A stretch of DNA of 8,123 nt, taken from positions 1 to 8,123 of the forward strand of contig JAEOTK010000397.1 in the NCBI GenBank assembly GCA_016839875.1. The letters run 5' to 3'. A program made the translations under genes and the position numbers. Below, in pieces: positions 7,601 to 8,123 of this stretch; position 1 is the first letter of the stretch; every line of letters starts with the position of its first letter. The DNA comes from Candidatus Heimdallarchaeota archaeon. Lineage in GTDB: Archaea > Asgardarchaeota > Heimdallarchaeia > Heimdallarchaeales > Heimdallarchaeaceae. The notes beneath the pieces are model-generated. The model made no database searches and had not been told where the DNA came from. It worked only from the letters and a program-made list of their open reading frames with translations.

Positions 7601-7803
7601 GAGACTATTTAAATCAAGATCACTCAGCACATAAGAGGTATATTGTAACAGGTAAAGCAAAATTCCCGTGTATCAACTGTCTTGGTGAAGGTGAGATGAC
7701 TGTAATTTCTGATAATCTACAGAAAGAATCATACAGATGCCCTACATGTAATGGAAAAAGAGTATTTGTTCAAAAACCTCCAATAACACAACATCTGAGA
7801 TAA
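4675..7803 (+). CDS. Large TPR-repeat protein with C-terminal DnaJ-like zinc module
   Basis: A 1042-aa cytosolic-looking protein, with no signal peptide or membrane helix, built almost entirely of about 40-residue tetratricopeptide repeats of the long-linker (LGN/MalT-like) kind. Clear units begin near residues 83, 122, 162, 204, 245, 365, 444, 526, 650, 690 and 770; the last strong one is LGDIYHKRKKWEASFDNYL (919-937). After a basic linker (about 965-995) comes a C-terminal module with two CxxCxG motifs: CINCLGEG (999-1006) and CPTCNGKR (1022-1029). This equals half of the DnaJ cysteine-rich domain and would hold one zinc ion. There is no J domain, kinase, protease or nucleotide-binding motif. 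TPR superhelices bind peptides or protein partners, so a scaffold or chaperone-adaptor role is inferred. The start is the first ATG with coding-like sequence; it lacks a Shine-Dalgarno but has a TATA box 26 bp upstream. The gene is bracketed by two copies of a palindromic repeat. Confidence 0.93.
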   Translation: MYIEFYLPKLLLEISENYENDSKKAQKALKKAEKSNNKAEIIEINLFLSVLEISQNDFAAAMKLIDSLEVLIDDTVAKEVITKNFIVKAIIEAQLLNYEKAIESLNQALDLTTTSGNKILQWNVRENLGVVHVLNENYNLAEKELKEALSLVEKTKDEKDILRLNIKLGILHFNKKEYVKAKETFLKNVERSEKLQDEIRLIQNLRFLSNTYLINNENDEASKTINQAMELASKESSKEYKIEKAWCLLGTTELLLNDNKLLRAEPNLEESKKIFSEFHVSNGLLQNLVLYSRLLIAKNRVFEAEKLVEEASTMSEKTGLKLNPANLYEEIGTTLFNTFDKKQGLQFLEKAEKNHDKEEAPLEYAKFKARLGKTFFQAEDNEKAMLAYEESGSIFQKHENSDEIVSVNKLKIQLYISKSENKKAEKLLDENIAILREKKNDIELAKALRDLADLKYLAKDNEESIRLLKESVQLFEKSKTNQELLISYTKLLKRLRDEGREDEVVQLLDPVIKIAEKTSVTGNEKQIANVYQLKGDQVYSSEEYKQAKNYYTKSREILRPTFDNPANAIGCMKMARAYCKLVDDEGAYELIEEALSLDENLEITLEFAILLHNLSKFMKNQTGDQKKLIRVIKEGAEIIESDGQKKNAIDLYNIVAKYNYEIKEFENASQNSTKALQLSEEEGDLEQKSYAQYLSGISVSKLEKSFSSVFENLDGALSGYKKLGDELMVGLTTLAIGEAHILNNNLDQGISEVNNAIELLKKIDAKGELIDAYDILVDNYFISGSRTEASNILDKQITIASDFKKYPNKDRLKILYTKQTAINLSMNNFNNAMALIQHQLSSNIFDDDQTRHRLKCELGSICYILDMKGEALTALKEIDMKRSVVSVKYNPHDFYMKLKPLYMQYFMRIGRYSICLHMLGDIYHKRKKWEASFDNYLIAVSVGSKELKRLPPELALVQQGLIAIAKKKRENAKTLRDYLNQDHSAHKRYIVTGKAKFPCINCLGEGEMTVISDNLQKESYRCPTCNGKRVFVQKPPITQHLR

Positions 7804-7818
7804 AGGAGATTCAAAAAA

Positions 7819-7896
7819 ACGCGAATTTGAAACCGATTTATCTTACCACACAAGAAAATTATCATGTGGTAAGATATTTCTTTTGTTTTTTCGCGT
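7819..7896. repeat. Palindromic repeat, downstream copy
   Basis: The core stem pairs TATCTTACCACA (7839-7850) with TGTGGTAAGATA (7865-7876) around a 14-nt loop. An outer stem pairs ACGCGAA (7819-7825) with TTCGCGT (7890-7896). Eleven bases of each core arm are identical to the upstream copy, in the same orientation, and every aligned part through the core lies exactly 3285 bp away. The loop and outer arms have diverged while both stems remain paired. It begins 15 bp after the TPR stop. Confidence 0.8.
7839..7891. terminator. Bidirectional hairpin terminator candidate between convergent genes
   Basis: The 12-bp core stem is followed on the plus strand by a T-rich run (7877-7891). On the minus strand the seven A's at 7813-7819 form a T7 run just past the outer stem. 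It lies between the stops of two convergent genes, so a two-way terminator is a natural reading of this copy. Confidence 0.5.
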
Positions 7897-7943
7897 GCTT
7901 TGGAGAAAATTGCCATTCTAAATCTATTAATTCGATTGATAAC

Positions 7944-7960
7944 AGAAGGAAAGAAAAAAC
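7944..7960 (-). terminator. T-rich tract after the right-edge minus-strand gene
   Basis: An A-rich stretch on the plus strand gives GTTTTTTCTTTCC on the minus strand, about 20 nt past the stop at 7979. This suits an archaeal oligo-T terminator for the partial membrane-protein gene. It is inferred from composition and position. Confidence 0.35.
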
Positions 7961-7978
7961 CAAGAATTAGTTAATATT

Positions 7979-8123
7979 CTATATTCTAATTCTCTTTTGT
8001 CTCCTTCTAATTAACTGAATTACTAAGGTAGAACACAGGAATAATGTTACAGCTAATTTGAAGGTGATAGAAAACTCAGGCATTGTGATAGGAGGACCAC
8101 TTGGATATAAATCAAAAACACCC
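7979..8123 (-). CDS. C-terminus of a membrane-anchored protein (5' part outside window)
   Basis: Reading the minus strand from the right edge gives 47 residues ending at a TAG (7979-7981). They comprise a Pro/Gly-rich stretch DLYPSGPPITMPEF, a hydrophobic helix of about 18 residues (roughly KLAVTLFLCSTLVIQLI), and a strongly basic tail RRRQKRIRI. A proline-rich linker, one membrane helix and a positive cytoplasmic end is the usual C-terminal anchor of archaeal surface or secreted proteins, with the main domain outside the cell. The main domain lies beyond the window, so no function can be given. It converges on the TPR gene with 175 bp between stops. The frame is short, but the anchor layout and the T-rich tract after its stop make it believable. 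Confidence 0.6.
   Translation of the reverse strand, partial: GVFDLYPSGPPITMPEFSITFKLAVTLFLCSTLVIQLIRRRQKRIRI

Noticed and set aside
7804..7810. GGAGAT, a Shine-Dalgarno-like site just after the TPR stop
   Set aside because: No start codon or coding frame follows within range.
1..8123. CRISPR array, transposase or known defence system
   Set aside because: No regularly spaced repeats, no cas or transposase motifs, and no nuclease or effector domains seen in any frame.

Overview
The window is AT-rich (about one third G+C in the coding regions) and gene-dense, with no introns. Several start regions carry TATA-like boxes about 25 nt before a possible transcription start, and one start looks leaderless. 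This points to an archaeon. The mix of a HEAT-repeat protein, a very large TPR protein and a SERCA-type P-type ATPase would suit a large-genome lineage such as the Asgard group, but that placement is inference; there is no marker gene here.

Layout from left to right: (1) the 3' end of a HEAT-repeat gene (+), open at the left edge and followed by a T-rich tract; (2) convergent to it, a 182-aa coiled-coil protein on the minus strand that resembles the DIP1984-like/'septicolysin' family; (3) a 388-bp non-coding stretch of raised G+C, holding near-perfect 17-bp inverted repeats about 250 bp apart and several nested stems; (4) a full-length P2-type Ca2+-transporting-like P-type ATPase (-), whose best start is an ATG nine bases inside the longest frame; (5) a promoter region of about 320 bp between divergent genes; (6) a 1042-aa TPR protein (+) ending in a DnaJ-like two-CxxC zinc module; (7) a short terminator region; (8) the C-terminus of a membrane-anchored protein (-), cut by the right edge.

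The most striking non-coding signal is a pair of about 78-bp direct repeats, each an imperfect palindrome with a 12-bp core stem. One lies just before the TPR gene and one just after it, exactly 3285 bp apart across the core. The downstream copy could serve as a terminator. The upstream copy sits between divergent genes and has no upstream + strand transcript to end, so termination cannot explain both.

The genes do not form an obvious pathway. Only the coiled-coil gene and the ATPase share a strand, and 388 bp separates them. The TPR protein is probably a scaffold or partner-binding protein; the ATPase exports or sequesters cations. No defence system, CRISPR array, transposase or tRNA was found.
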